Shown: positions 33,900 through 47,113, numbered from the stretch's first letter. The stretch: DNA of 64,000 nucleotides from Megaleporinus macrocephalus (GCA_021613375.1 CM038716.1:620001-684000), one strand, 5' to 3'. The notes: generated from the letters alone by a model not told the origin. Numbers and translations are program-made.

Positions 33900-36755
33900 T
33901 GACACTGTCTCGGAACTCTTGGTTTCTTTCTTGATGTTTAATTTTAATTCTTACAGCATGGGTTCCCAGTCTTGGTGACCCATCAGATTGCACAAGTTTA
34001 ATAGAACATTCCTTGTGAGCTGTATCAGTTGTATAGAAAGGGAAAAGGAACTAAAATGAGTACGACTGGGATTGAGACCCCCTGCATTATATACTCTCTT
34101 TATTTGATTATAGTAGAAAAGCTTCCTAGCAGATTAAACCCTTTAGAGGATTATACACAGAAAGACAAACCTACTGTTTAGCTACATTTCACCCTTCAGT
34201 CTGCATCAGATCCAACAAATAATGCAGTGCATTAAGAGTGCCTAAGTATATTTACTGTTTGAAGGTGGGGGTTGAAAGCCATAAGTACCAGATAAACATT
34301 TATCACATCAGTGGATTTTAATTACAGCTGGATTACAGTTCCTGACCTTTTTACTCCCCTGAGCTTTATGCAGACATGAGAGCATATTTGTTCTGATTTA
34401 CTCTGTCCTGAAGTAATCCATTTATCTCTCTCAGGGCCTGTTATCAAGTGAGTATGTGACAAAGATATATTAGGCAATGTCTTGTTCACCGACAAGGGAA
34501 TTCTCGTCTCTTAGCATAAAACATATTATACAGTCATCTGCAAGCTGGTTCTGGTTCCCCTCAGAGCATTCTTCCCCATGTACTCTCAACTGCTTCCCCA
34601 ACCTCTTAGTGTGTGCTGCCTGTCTGTTTCTTGGACCTTATCCCTTTTCTCTGAGCATGGATGTCAAGTACAATTATCACAGTGGTGTATAATATTTCAT
34701 AACTCCCGCAACAGTTTTTAGCTATACAATACAATTTTGTTTATTTTAAATAATTATACATCATGAATTACATGATTAAATATGTTTGAGTCCATTAACT
34801 GTGCATGTAACGATGTGGGCATTTAGTTTGCACTGTGCTTATTGATGGATTATAGGCTTCTACACTGAAAAAATGGTACTGTAGACTGTAGTACTACAAG
34901 AAGATTTAACGTTTTCCTAGACATTTTTCAAATCAAAGTGACTTATTCCAAACAAGCCATACTGTTCACACACACTCTGCAGTTCTCTTACACTCTGCAG
35001 ATACATACACCATTGTGTTATTATTAGTTATTAGTTATTACACATATTACATCAATCATAGGCTTATGCAACAAAATATAAAAATCCTCTTTAAATGCTT
35101 ATTACAATGCTCTGCACACCTTTTACAGTACTTACTTGCATATTAGCATATGAGAGAGCTCCTGTGGTAAGCTACTTTGTTCAGTGACCCAAACAAAAAA
35201 GGACATAGTACTGGAGTAAAAATGCAGCAATAGATACATGTAACATGATAACGGGATTGAAATCAAGGCGTCAGGAACACAGCCTGCTGTCTCTCTCTTT
35301 CTGTGCTTTCCACTAGGCAATTTCCTATGGGCCCTATTCTCCTGCTGATGGGAAGTCTTCTGTTTTTCTGTGTGCCTTATCAAGCCAGAGAATCTATATT
35401 AAACACCCTGGCACAGCTCCCCCTGCACCCATCTTCTCATCACTATCTTGGACTTCATCTGGAAGCTCCAAATTATTTCTCTTTTTTCTTTATTTTCCAC
35501 TACGTCGTTTAATCAGCAAGGTAGAAAATATAAAGGAGAGAAAAATTAGGAAAACCTGTCTTAAACGCTCACAATTGCCATAACAGGGCATGCTTTTAAG
35601 CATGTAAAATCAGAAAGTCATACTGTTGTGCACTATAGTCAAATACCCATTACATTTACTCAGCCAAGTCCCAGTTTTTTCATAATTTTCTTTTTTTATA
35701 CTTTTATATACCCAAGATATTTCTGTAGTTCATTCTGACTGTATCACATTTGTGCACTGATCCTTTGCATTTTAGTAGGTGCATGCATTTCCATTTTACA
35801 TGGTTTGTTTTCTTTACATATGTTTGATTCTGGCATTTCCCTCATTCTCACTCTCTCCTCTCCTGTTGCTAACACTGCCAAGCGGACCCTGCCTGTCTCT
35901 GATCACAGTGATACGTCAACTTGTGGAAGCAGGAAATGAAACCTTTCGTTCATTTCTCCTCTATAGCCTTTATCAGAGCAAACTAGACTTCTCCAGTCCA
36001 GCCTGCTACTTAATAAACTCATTTTGCACCTCGAGAATACCTGCTTATCTACAAACACACAGACAAACACACCTCCAACCCTTCTTCTTGAGTCCTTAAT
36101 CTACTCTTAATATTAATAATTCCAGAGTTGCACAACTTTACCTGTCTAGCCTACTTTTTCTGAAATGCTGTGATGAAACAGGAGCTACAGGACTGAGAGC
36201 AGGAGCTGGGTGGGGAGTCTAAGACCAACTTTTGAAAGTGAACTACATTCCTTTTGAACCTTGGTACACATTCTTAAATCTCTACATGTATCACTATTCC
36301 CTTTTAACCTCATTAACTAGGTCTTCTTTGTTAAGACTAATGACAAAGTCATAAAAGCATAGATAAGAAGCCTTATTATCACTAGGTACAGGAACAGGAA
36401 CAGGAAGCTGTTCATAATCTAGCCAGTGATGCCCCCTATCTGTTGCAACAGGATTACATGATTATTACATGATTATCTCCACACACTGTAGATATCAGTG
36501 ATATCCTTCATTCTCTTTTCGAGATCCAATACCCAGTAACACCAAGAGTGACATCCAAATGCATTCATACTATTCCCATTACAACACACATTCTTGCTGC
36601 CACCGTTTGGAAGGCAAATGGGAAATGCAGTGGTGCTTATAATCGGAAAACAAAGCCACAGCGGCAGGCTACAGCAAGGCAATAAAATGCAAAGTGCTTC
36701 AAGGCACTTGCAGGTGAATAACTCACACCTAGTTACCTAGGTGTTCCAAATGTGT
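33900..36755. other. Downstream of slc6a4, nothing recognised
   Basis: AT-rich DNA without identifiable genes or repeat families. Open frames such as 34477-34692 and 35779-36099 have no recognisable product. Confidence 0.45.
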
Positions 36756-36932
36756 TCCAAAGTGTGCTGCGTTCGCATACTTGTCCCCCGATTCAGTAGG
36801 TCTCCAGTTAATATTCGCGTACTGCTTGATGCATACTGAGTATTCGGACACACTAGACACACGTGCTTACTCACCTACTGATTTCACCTACTGTGCAGCA
36901 TGGAAGTAAGCGATTTTGGATCCCATTTTTAG
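36756..36932 (-). repeat. Inverted-terminal-repeat element, partial copy A
   Basis: Read on the minus strand from 36932 it begins GATCCAAAATCGCTTACTT, resembling the start of copies at 42.4 and 60.06 kb (TCCAAAATCGC-ACTTGAAC). TATTCGGACACACTAG (36841-36856) matches the opposite end of those copies. No protein is encoded. Confidence 0.5.
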
Positions 36933-37004
36933 AATAATTACTTTTTAACCCTTTAATGCACAACTTGGGTCAAAAGTGTCCCGACTGTGATTCTCCATAT
37001 AGTT

Positions 37005-37245
37005 TACAGTGGGGCAAAAAAATATTTAGTCAGCCACTGATTGTGCAAGTTCGCCTACTTAGAAAGATGTGAGAGCTCTGTAATTTTCATCATAGGTACA
37101 TCTTAACTATGAGAGACAAAATGAGGAAAAAAATCCAGGAAATCACATTGTAGAAATTTCAAAGAATGTATTTGTAAATTATGGCTGAAAATAAGTATTT
37201 GGTCAAAAACAAAAGTTCAACTCAGTTATTGTCATTCTGGAAGAC
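37005..37245 (+). mobile_element. Tc1-like element terminal fragment
   Basis: CAGTGGGGCAAAAAAATATT (37009) and the following sequence, including GAAAATAAGTATTTGGTCAA (37187), match the terminal-repeat region of a Tc1-like family I recognise in fish genomes. No transposase can be read downstream, so it is probably a terminal remnant. Confidence 0.65.
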
Positions 37246-38189
37246 CCAACAACGTTCCATCTTCAATGCTCTGATGGAAGTTTTTTTTTTGCTAGGAACT
37301 ATTGACATTTATGACCTTTTGCAGGACCAGGAACCTACTTTTCGAAAACTATTTTTGTTCATGAAGTAAATAAAGGAGAATTAAAATAATGATTTAACTT
37401 CATTAAAAACAAGATTTTTAATGAACACGTGGCACATTTATAATAAAACAAATAAACAAATTCCAAAAGATATACCAAATAGATACTCAGCAATAGATAA
37501 AATAACATAGGAACTTAATATGGGTTAAGTTTAAACCATGTTGTGCATTAGAAGGGGTTTGCTTAGCTTGTGCATTAAACTAAAGAGCATTACATAAGAT
37601 GAACATCTATGAGAAGCTAACTCTATTAGACCACAGAACAATAGTTTTTGCTCATATTAACACTTTACATACACAAATAAAAGCTGTGTTTGATTCTCCA
37701 CATGATACCGTGTACATGTAGACATTTGTTTTAGTCTATGTGTAGAGTAGACCTGTCGTTTTCTTGCAGTTCATAAGCTTAATGGCAAGTGGATGCTTTA
37801 GAGTGATGTTAAAATAAACAAGAGGACTTAGCAATTAACATTAGAACCATAAGTTTAAACAGCAGTTACAGGCCAGTGGCACTGATGTTGCACCTGACAC
37901 TAGAGAGGCTGTCAGTTCATCTATAAATCCACTTCAGTTTGTCTACCAATTTGGCATTGGAGTGTATGATGCTGACATATACCTCCAATAGAGAGCTCTT
38001 TCTCAAGTGGAGAAGCCTTGAAGCACTTTGAGAATCATGTTCTCTGATTTCTCCTGTGGCTTTAATAACATACAGCCTGGACTTCTGAGGGATTAGCTAA
38101 AAAGCACCTCTTAGTATCTTCATATGTTATTCATGTGTTTTATGTTTGTTCTGGTAAGTTTTATTTGGTCAGTATCCACCTGCAGGGTT

Positions 38190-38700
38190 GTATAGCTTTA
38201 TGTGGTGGATCTTTCTCAGCATTTGACATTTACATGGCGGTGGCATGGTAGTGTGTGCTGTGCTGAATCTGGATTTTTTAAACACCTCAGTGTCACTACT
38301 GGACTGACAATAGTCCACTAATCAAAATTATCCATCCAACAGTGTCTTACGGGCAGCGTCTTATGATTATTGATGAAGGACTAGAGGATGACCAGCACAA
38401 ACTATACAGTAACAAGTCTACAGAGCTATCGTCTGTGACTTTACATCTACTTTATATCTAAGTGGACCAGCAAGGTAGGAGTATCTGATGAGTAGACACA
38501 GCATTTTAAAACTTTAACAACACTGCTGTGGCTGATCAACACATGCAACACACAATGACACTCTGCCACCACGTGAGCATCACTGCAGTGCTGAGAATGA
38601 TCCACCACCCAAATAATACCTGCTATGTGCTCATATATGGCAAGTGGAGCAGACAATTAGTGTAGATACAAGGAGGTGTACCTAATTAAATGGCAGGCAA
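38190..38700. repeat. Foldback-type dispersed repeat
   Basis: The left arm (about 38200-38290, with GTGGATCTTTCTCAGCA) and the right arm (about 38515-38625, with TGCTGAGAATGATCCACCAC) are imperfectly complementary and enclose about 220 bp. The segment TTTAAACACCTCAGTGTCAC (38278) and the right arm belong to a non-coding family that I recall as very abundant in characiform and siluriform fish. No transposase is encoded, and the copy is diverged. Confidence 0.65.
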
Positions 38701-39057
38701 GCACATGTATATATAACAACCCTGGCTTCTCTTTCATTGTAAACACAAATCATGCTTAATTTATGGCTTTTTATGTCTCTCATTCCTCTTTCCAACCCCT
38801 ATTAAGAATAAAAACCACTAAAAGTAGGTGTATATATGCACGTGCATGCCTTAATATGAGTTTAATGAAGTGAAACATTGTAGAGCATTCATCACATTTT
38901 GTAGCTGCCTTGTGTAAGGGGGAGAAAGAAACGTCTGTTGACTATTGTAGTGTCGGTGTGAAGAAGAGGGACACAGCGCTCCAGTAGCAGTGGGAACCAC
39001 AGCCAACGCTGGCTAAAACATCTAGAAAACTGACAGATTGCCAGCTAACACTGCCTC

Positions 39058-39950
39058 CTACAGCCCTGCACAGAAAAACACAACCAACCCCTGCTGCACA
39101 CATGGGCACCGTCACAACTGTTTAGAAGATTTTGAGTTTGCTTCCAGCGATTCCAATGAACTCTGTGTATCCACAGTTGTGTAAGCCAATAGCAGTAGGC
39201 TACACTGTTCCCTGTTTTTGAAAGAGCTGTCTCGGCAACCTCACAAGTCTGAGCAGAGTCCCTGGGGTGTATAGGGGTACATCAGCCTACTTCCTGGCAG
39301 GTGGGCATTTGGAGTGGTATTGAATACTGCTGGTTCAGTCTTGGGTCTTCATTCTCTTCCCCCGATGCTCTGAGGATGGTGTCACAGTTAGCAGCGTCAC
39401 TCTTCGCGCCACTGGGGGTGGTGAACACTTTCGACTTTTTCTGCCACTTAGTGCGCCTACAGATAACAACAAGTGTGCTGCATGTGTCCACTGTAACCAC
39501 CCCAACCCTTGGGCACAGCTCATGCCTGCTTAAAGGATCGCTGGAGTCAACACCACTAGACTAGCATCCTCTTTCACAGTCCTTGGCTAAGATCGTTCCT
39601 CTCTGCCATGTAGACGGAGCGATCCCATCGATACCAAATGAAGCGCTGGCGTGAAGAATAATACGTGAGACGTAGTGCTCTAGACGAAAACCCTTTAATT
39701 GAGCGCACAGGCAGTAAAAACCACTGCAAATGCTACGCAAAATGGCTGGAAATGGGCAGGTCACCAACAGCCATGTATCTCCCGCACATCGCATATCATT
39801 GCTCCAACAACTCCACAGCCCAGCACATAATGACACAACCCTTCCCTAATGTCTACAAAGTCACAACTATTTACAAGATTTTAGTCTTTTCATGTCCAAT
39901 GCTTCCCATATGTCTAAGCGTAAAATACAGTCAGTTAAGCCAATAGTGGA
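39058..39950. repeat. Pair of diverged direct repeats (about 135 bp) flanking 620 bp
   Basis: 39058-39195 and 39818-39950 share blocks such as CAGCCC-GCACA, GTCACAACT-TTTA-AAGATTTT and TTAAGCCAATAG-like ends. The sequence between them is GC-richer than the surroundings and has an 87-codon open frame (39301-39564) of no recognised family. It could be an old terminal-repeat element or a local duplication. Confidence 0.4.
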
Positions 39951-42397
39951 AGCTGTTCAACACATAATTTTTTGTTCAACACATAATTTTACAAATTACA
40001 CATCAAAAACACAATCAATTATATAAAACAGGTAGATATTCAATTTAAAAATGTAAAATTTTCTGTGTGAATTTGTTTTAAAAAATGGATGCATACTTTA
40101 GTATTTAGTATAAGTAGTATAAGTAAATGTAGATAATAGGATTTAACGTGAAAACCTGTCAAACCATGGAGCCATTATAACTCATCATACTTTATTTGTT
40201 TAATTTTGTGCAAAATCTGTATACCCACACAATTTATCTAACATCTGAAAATGTTGTGTCTTTAGTGTATTTATGGTGGACAATTGTTACCAGTTCTCTC
40301 CTTTCCTCCTAAACCTGGCTTCTATGCGTGTGCATAGAAATGTGCAATCTGCAAAAGGTAATACTGGACTGTGGTCAACAGTGGACACAGTAGAATCATC
40401 ACAGTGCTGCATTATATTTTATAATATAATATTAAATACTGTATGTAATATTTATATTAAAAAAAGTAATCCTAATGAATCTACAGGACTGTGGGTTAGT
40501 AAATGTTATGCTGTTAAATCTAAGTATGGGCAGAGTTTTCTGTATTGATTTTCATAAAAAAGATTAACCTTATGGATTTGAGTGTCCTGGTTTGTAGTTT
40601 ACATTGCAGAGCTGTCTTAAATTGCTGTCTTAAAGACTCTATCTACTTTAATCTGGCCTATTTGTAGTTCTAGAGTTAAAGCAAATATTTTTAATATATT
40701 TAAGTCGTAGTAATTTCAGAGTGTCCGGTATAATTTTAGGATGTCCTGCCCTAACAAACTAGTCTTTATTGAATCTTGCTCCAGATAAAGTTCCTCCACT
40801 GGCCAGCAGAGGGGGTTAGAGATCTTTATTACGTTTTTGAGATTTTTTCTGGATCATGTTTGTGTTCTATGTATATCATATCATATCTAATTCTTTTACA
40901 CCAAGCTGTTTCTGGTTAAAGCTTGGTGTTGCCTGTGGTGCTGAAGTGGGTTTCACCAATTTTACATGGAAAAAAGCAGCATTTTGAACTTGGACTTATC
41001 ACTAAGATTAATGTTTAACAAAGCTTTATGAATATTATTTAACAACAGTATTAACAATATTACGTAACAGAAGCAGTAATATATTAGACTAGATATAAAT
41101 TACTTCAAACAATCAATTTGGAGAAAAATGTGGGTAAAGGATGTTTTAATCTTTTAATGGGTTATACTCATGCAGAATGTTGTGATGGCCATTCTGAATT
41201 TGCTAAGATTCAGCTAAGATTCAGCAAAAGATTTTATGACTGCTTAAAAGACTAATGTCCTCCAATATTTGCCATGGCCTTTAAACTAGTTTTAATTGAA
41301 GGTGGTGATTGCATTGGTCCAGTTTTCTGGCTTGACACTGAACAGTGACAGTCACTATATCCACTGAAATCCTAGTCAATGCTTGCTAACCCACACACAA
41401 AAAAGAAGAGATCTGGTAACTGTTAGATAAACACATAGCAGCTCTATGTATAGAATTATATATGATAAATACCAGAGGAGACCCCTTAATACTGAGCAAA
41501 ACATCCGTCTAGGCATCCTGGAACTTCTTAAACTGTGAATACGTATATCTAAAAAGATTTGGGTCAGTTGTTAAAACAGTGGCAGAAGCGCTTGGGTTTT
41601 TGCTCCAATGCTGTTAAATACAAAAATATGTTGCTATGTCTCTTACAAGACTGTGTTTTAAGTGTTTAATCTAAAATGGCCAACTGCTGTGAGCTAAGCT
41701 GTGAGCTAAGGGTGTGGTGGGGTAATGTGTGGCCCAGATATTTTAAAAGATTTGATTATTTTTTCCTCTGCTCCCAATCTGTCAACTCAGAATAATGGCT
41801 AATCAGAATCACAAACTATATTACCCAAATTTATAAGGTACTGAAGATTGTGGGTGGCAAGCATATAACACTGTGATAACTGAAGATGTGTTACCCTACA
41901 CAATACACATTGAGATGTTTGATAAGTTGGAACAAAAAAAAAACAACCAGCAGTGTTAAAATATGATGACAAACTATAAGGACAGCAATATTTTTATTTA
42001 GCATTTAACATATTGTTTCAATATTGTTCCAACTCCAGATTCTATCGTCTGATTGTTTGATTTAGGCTTGCATGATTGGATGCATGGTTTTCATGTAGCA
42101 ACATATTTTTTGGGATTTTCCCTATAAGAATGGATGGGATAGGAAAACGCACTCCCATCTACTGTACTTCTGCTTAATTTACAGACACAGTTTCATATAC
42201 CCTAACTTAGGGCAGACTCCTGAGCACAAATTCAGTGTTGGTTCAATCTGCAGTCCTCTATTTGTCTTTTACAACCATCCCTTTTTTCTCCCATAGAATC
42301 CCATCATGGATCCCAAAATAAACCACTGTGCACCATGGAAAAACTCCTAGGAATACCTTAGGAACCACCTGGTATACCTAGCAACAGTATAACCTTG
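39951..42397. other. Intergenic, nothing else recognised
   Basis: Apart from the CTCF-like motif at 40803, this AT-rich block has no gene or repeat I can name. A decayed CCTAGGAATACC/CCTAGCAACA-type short repeat lies near 42340-42390. Confidence 0.4.
40803..40815 (+). promoter_or_regulatory. CTCF-like motif
   Basis: CCAGCAGAGGGGG, in the context CTGGCCAGCAGAGGGGGTT, fits the vertebrate CTCF core consensus. Binding is inferred from the motif alone. Confidence 0.4.
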
Positions 42398-42640
42398 GGT
42401 GTGTCCAAAATCGCTACTTGAACAGTACATACTCAGTTGGAGCTAGAGCAATGGAATCTCGGGATAGGACAGTGTGATGGGGCTGAATACTTAACAAATG
42501 TCTGCTGGTGCAGTACGTCATCCGGGACTTTTCGCGTACTACTCGAGGAACACTACGTATTTGGACACCCTAGTCACTCTCGCGCATTGCTTTTGCGTAC
42601 TGTTCAGTATGAAAGTACGTACTTTCGGACTGCTTAGGCT
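42398..42640 (+). repeat. Inverted-terminal-repeat element, copy B
   Basis: Begins GTGTCCAAAATCGCTACTTG, contains CAGTACGTCATCCGGGACTT and TATTTGGACACCCTAGTCA. The same three blocks occur in the same order in the copy at 60.06-60.64 kb. Rich in GTACGT and GTACT words, non-coding, probably a non-autonomous DNA transposon. Confidence 0.6.
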
Positions 42641-42753
42641 GCCGCAACTATTATCCATTTCCTTTAGGAAAAGCACGTTTCTATTTTTTTATTATTTAAA
42701 TTTTATTTCCCTAGTAACACCTTAGCAAAAGAGGTCACTATCAGGCGGATATG

Positions 42754-43922
42754 GCGCTGAAATTATTGAAATTGTGACCGTTCGGACCTTGGCCTGTGGA
42801 ATTTTTCGCTAACTGGACCTTACTGAATGCTAATTAAATGCCCCTTAAGTAGGTTTTTAGCATATACTTGAGGCTGTGTCTGTGTCCCGAACACTAACTG
42901 AAAGTTATGAAAAGGCTCTACCCCATGATGTTACTTTATTTATTCCAGACGTTGTCCAACGCGGACCCAAACCAATAAACTACTGAAAAGGGTTTAATTC
43001 TGACAGTGTTTATTTTAAGCGGCGGAACTTTTCTTGTTTTTATGGTATACGGGCTTTGCGGCGCAGTAAACTCACAGACCAATCACATACGTTGTAAGAT
43101 CACCAAAGGCGCTCCTTAGCCTACCGGATCTGTGGAGATTCGGGAGTGCGGCATGCACACAGGCGAGATACGAAGCGGGAAGCAGCAGTCGCAGAATACA
43201 GCGAGTCAGAGCAAGACTAATTCAGATGGTGCCTTACACAATGAACATTATTAAGAATAAACAGCGTCCCAGGCTTACCAACGAGCACCTTCATATGTGT
43301 ATAAGAGTGGCCCTGACACCATTTTAGCCCAGATTTAAAGACAACCAAGAGCCCACTTCTCTCATTAAACAAGAGAAAGTGTGAAAGAGGAATATAAGAA
43401 GGAAATAAACTGTTAGGATGTGAAATTGAGTTAACAAGAAGACTGCACGTTTTATTTACTTTTTCTATACACAAGCACTTTATGACGCACTTTTTTTCAA
43501 AAGCATTGTTTTTTTAAGTAGCCCTTGTTTCGAGAAGGACAACACATTTATTTTAAGTTCTATAAATAGTTAATTAAATTCAGCATTTAAAACAGCAAAT
43601 ATTGTTGAAATATATTGAACAGAATTTGTTATTTGTCTTTCAGTTGTTGATTATATAAAATGCTGACAGAGGCAACTAGCAACGGATACAGTACAACGGT
43701 TGTACAGTACAGTACAACGGGCGCTGAAATTATTGAAACTAATGACCGTCCGGACCTTGGCCTGTGGAAATGTTTGCTAACTGGACCTTACTGAATTCTA
43801 ATTAAATGTCCCTGATGTAGGTTTTTCGCCTAGACTTTAAAGTCGAGGCTGTGTCTGTGTCCCGAACACTAACTGGAAGTTAAAAAAGGCTCTACCCCAT
43901 GATGTTACTTTATTTATTCTAG
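42754..43922. repeat. 200-bp direct repeats (42754-42949 and 43721-43922) flanking 770 bp
   Basis: Both copies start GCGCTGAAATTATTGAAA, share GGACCTTGGCCTGTGGAA and GTGTCTGTGTCCCGAACACT, and end ATGATGTTACTTTATTTATT. They differ by scattered substitutions and short indels. The DNA between them includes a GC-rich patch (about 43030-43210) with a CCAAT box. Neither copy has TG...CA ends, so an LTR identity is not supported. Confidence 0.75.
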
Positions 43923-43995
43923 ATACTAACAGTAAGCCATCAACTTCCTCTGGCTGCAGCGCTCTGAACTAACTGACACTAAGGAGAACACTGGA

Positions 43996-43996
<1 letters not shown>

Positions 43997-44035
<39 letters not shown>
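43997..44035. repeat. (TA)n(GT)n microsatellite
   Basis: About 13 TA units pass directly into 6 GT units. Confidence 0.95.
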
Positions 44036-44139
44036 TTAATTTATTTGAACAAAAAATAAATCTAAACATAAAAAACAATTTAACAAAATAAAAAAATTGA
44101 TATCTTCACTTCCCACTTAAAGTAAAAAGGCAATAGTGG

Positions 44140-44230
44140 TTTGATTTATATCATGATATCTATCAATATTGACTGATGTAAAAAAAAAATGATTGTGTTA
44201 AGATTTTTTCCCATATCGTCCAGCCCTATC
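44140..44230. repeat. Partial inverted-repeat transposon end
   Basis: CCCATATCGTCCAGCCCTAT (44210) matches the terminal sequence of non-autonomous fish elements with a CCAGGGCTGGGCGATAT-type end. The opposite end is not visible. A related end pair occurs at 53311-53484. Confidence 0.4.
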
Positions 44231-44239
44231 TGTGACCAA

Positions 44240-45514
44240 GAAATGTTTTTTAATGTTGAACTCTCATTACTGGCTACACTAGCTATAGTGAAAGTAATTT
44301 AAAAGTAATGTGTTGGAATGAATTTTGCTAACATTAAGTGTTAATCATTTTTTTCTTTAAACTAACAACATTATTTATAAATATTTTTGCAACATCTCTT
44401 TTTTACATATCTCTCTGTTTTTACTTTTACCTTTTCAAATGTAACTAATGATATTCAAGTGAAAAAATAATTTGTTTTTACTCAAACCCAGGAGTGGTTA
44501 AATTTACTTAAAAGTATTGCTTGTCATCTGTTGCCTCCATTTTACTGAGTAGATGTGGAGTAGCATTTTTACAGTGAACTGCTTAGTTTAGCAATAGCTG
44601 ACTATGAACAAACAAGGGCTCTGGATTCTTGGATGAAATACCTGGGTTACACCGTCAGACCATCAGTCAAAGTCTGTAATGAAGTGCTTCAGCCAAATAG
44701 AAAAATCATGTTATTGGACTTAAATATGATTTTTCCTATGGACATTATGCTACCAGCTGCCCATCATGTGACCTCAGTGTGAGTTGTCAGTAGTATTTAT
44801 CTCACACAATTTTTGTAAAATGATGATTTTTGATCCATTTATTTAAAACCTCTCTCTGACATATTAGTACGATGACATGTCCATACGCTGCCCTCCCCAC
44901 ACATCCCCCAACTCTAAGATTTAGGACTGGTTGTTGAGGTGTAATGTAAATTGTTTTCTGTAGCGATGCTCTGTTGGTGGCTAAAAGAAATCTTTTACAC
45001 TGACTTTAGTTGTAAAATAGTACTGAACTGTGAGCTTCGTTTTTATACACAGGACTCCGAGACTTTACACACCTGGTTTAAATCACCTTCCCATATAGAA
45101 CATGAAAAACAGAGTAAGCCCTTATGGTAAAGAATTGCTAAGTCAGATGTTTTCCCAAACCTACCATACATTGACCTCTGACCCTAAGTCTTTCTGAAAA
45201 ACATTCCTTTGCACGCACATCTGCATTTTCCACAGCTTTATATGTATATAGAAAAATACACTTAATTCCCTCCTTCAAGGCTTTGAATTAGCCTTGACAC
45301 ATGTTCATAATTATAACAAAACAATTTCTCTTATCACATAATTTAATAGAGCACTCCAGATCCAATTCTAAAAGGAGTAATTATAACCATTCATATGAAA
45401 ATATGACTTAAGCAAATACAAATGGAAATCTCAAAAATAAAATCAAAACAATGTCCAAATTCAAGCTGGTCGACCCATCGGACCATCCAATGGACCTGTC
45501 CCTGCCTAACACCT
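44240..45514. other. Intergenic, nothing recognised
   Basis: AT-rich DNA with no gene-like or repeat-like structure I can name. Confidence 0.4.
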
Positions 45515-45668
45515 TGTCATGCCGCACGCCAACGCTGCTGAACTCTATTCACTCGTCTATGAACTCCATTTCCCAGCAGACATCGGTGGATCACATGACT
45601 CAGGACAGCTGACCGGACTAGCTCAGGTTCACTTGAGTATTGATCATCAGTAGGAGATATATATACAC

Positions 45669-45699
<31 letters not shown>

Positions 45700-46052
45700 T
45701 ACTCTGTTGTTTGCTTCACTGCGAAGTATTGAGCATTTTCCCAGTGCCTTATCCTGCGTTATCCTGTCTGTGATCTGTCATGACCCGTATACGTTTCTCG
45801 ACTCTCTGCCTAGCCCTTTGTGTACTGTTTGCCGTGTCTATCTGGTTACAAACTCTTTTCTGGTTATTACGTTTATGTCTCTGCTTAGCCCTTTTCGGAT
45901 TGTTCGCTCAATGACTTCTGGTTTTGACCTTACGATCTAGCTCATTCCCAGTATTGTGTTGTGTGTTAGTGGTGTGTTTGTTGAACCACTAGTTACCAGT
46001 AAACCTTCATCATATCCGCGAACGTCTGACTGCTTTGTCTACGTCACACACC
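45515..46052 (+). mobile_element. Probable solo LTR of a Ty3/gypsy-type retrotransposon
   Basis: A block of about 535 bp opens TGTCATGCCGCACGCC and ends GTCTACGTCACA, giving TG...CA ends. It contains GTGGATCACATGACTCAGG, a region of CT-rich direct words, and near its end CAGTAAACCTTCATCATATCCG, a layout typical of fish gypsy LTRs (late polyadenylation-like block, short R/U5). It also contains an AT/AC microsatellite (about 45656-45699). No internal domain adjoins it. Target duplication could not be confirmed. Confidence 0.5.
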
Positions 46053-46570
46053 TATATCCCTAAACAGCGAAAAAGAAAAAAACAAAAACATCTGAGGCTC
46101 CGATACACTTGCCCCAAAACTCCCTTTACCAAACAAAGATGTTGTATGTAAATACATATATATGAGAAAACATAAGGACATAGCACATTGCAACTTCTCA
46201 GCAGTGCCGACTCACGTAGTACTAACAATGTGTCTTGACTCCTATTGCCCATGATTGAATTTCCTGAGCACTCAATCACCTCTTCAATGGTCTTCCTACT
46301 GATGTCCTAGAAAGAAAAAATTATTTTTGCATCTTTTGGAAAAACAGATGCACTTCTCCTTATCGTTAAATGTAAAACTATAAGCATCATACTTTCCCTA
46401 ACCCTTTAAATGCACTACGTCATAATAAAAGACAACTACATAACCAAAATAAATGCTAAGATATTCAAAATGGATATTTCCCCACCAGTTTACCCTCCAT
46501 CATCACTTCCTCATCATTGTCAATGTCAGTCCTTGACTCTTCTGAATATTTATCCTGTCCATTCATATAG

Positions 46571-46572
<2 letters not shown>

Positions 46573-46623
<51 letters not shown>

Positions 46624-46626
46624 TAA
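46573..46626. repeat. (AT)n then (AAAT)n microsatellite
   Basis: About 20 AT units followed by AAAT units. Confidence 0.95.
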
Positions 46627-46954
46627 AGAATTTATCATTTAGCCAGTAGTGGCTCTGGTTCCTCTCTAAAACTCAAGGCCGTGTGCTTGGTGTTGACACT
46701 TTCACCACACATGGACAATTCAATTTCCTAACTGATCTTACCGAAAGAGTCAACTGCTTATACCACAGGTTCCTACCTGCTCTTAGATTTGTAACACCCA
46801 GGGATCAAATCCTTATGCCTTCTACTTAGTTTTTCTCTTCTGTAATGCTCAATAATAGTCAATCATGTCCTCCGATGTCCTCAGAGTCCTCACTAAAGTA
46901 GTAACCTGAATTGATTTACTAACAATCCAAGTTGTTTCTGAAGCTAAGGTATAA

Positions 46955-47113
<159 letters not shown>

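Noticed and set aside
39282..39836. Several overlapping open frames on both strands near 39.3-39.8 kb
   Set aside because: No family recognised, and the frames overlap each other on both strands, as expected in GC-richer repeat-like DNA.
42754..43922. Considered the direct repeats as LTRs of a small retrotransposon
   Set aside because: The repeats do not begin TG and end CA, and I saw no primer-binding site or polypurine tract.
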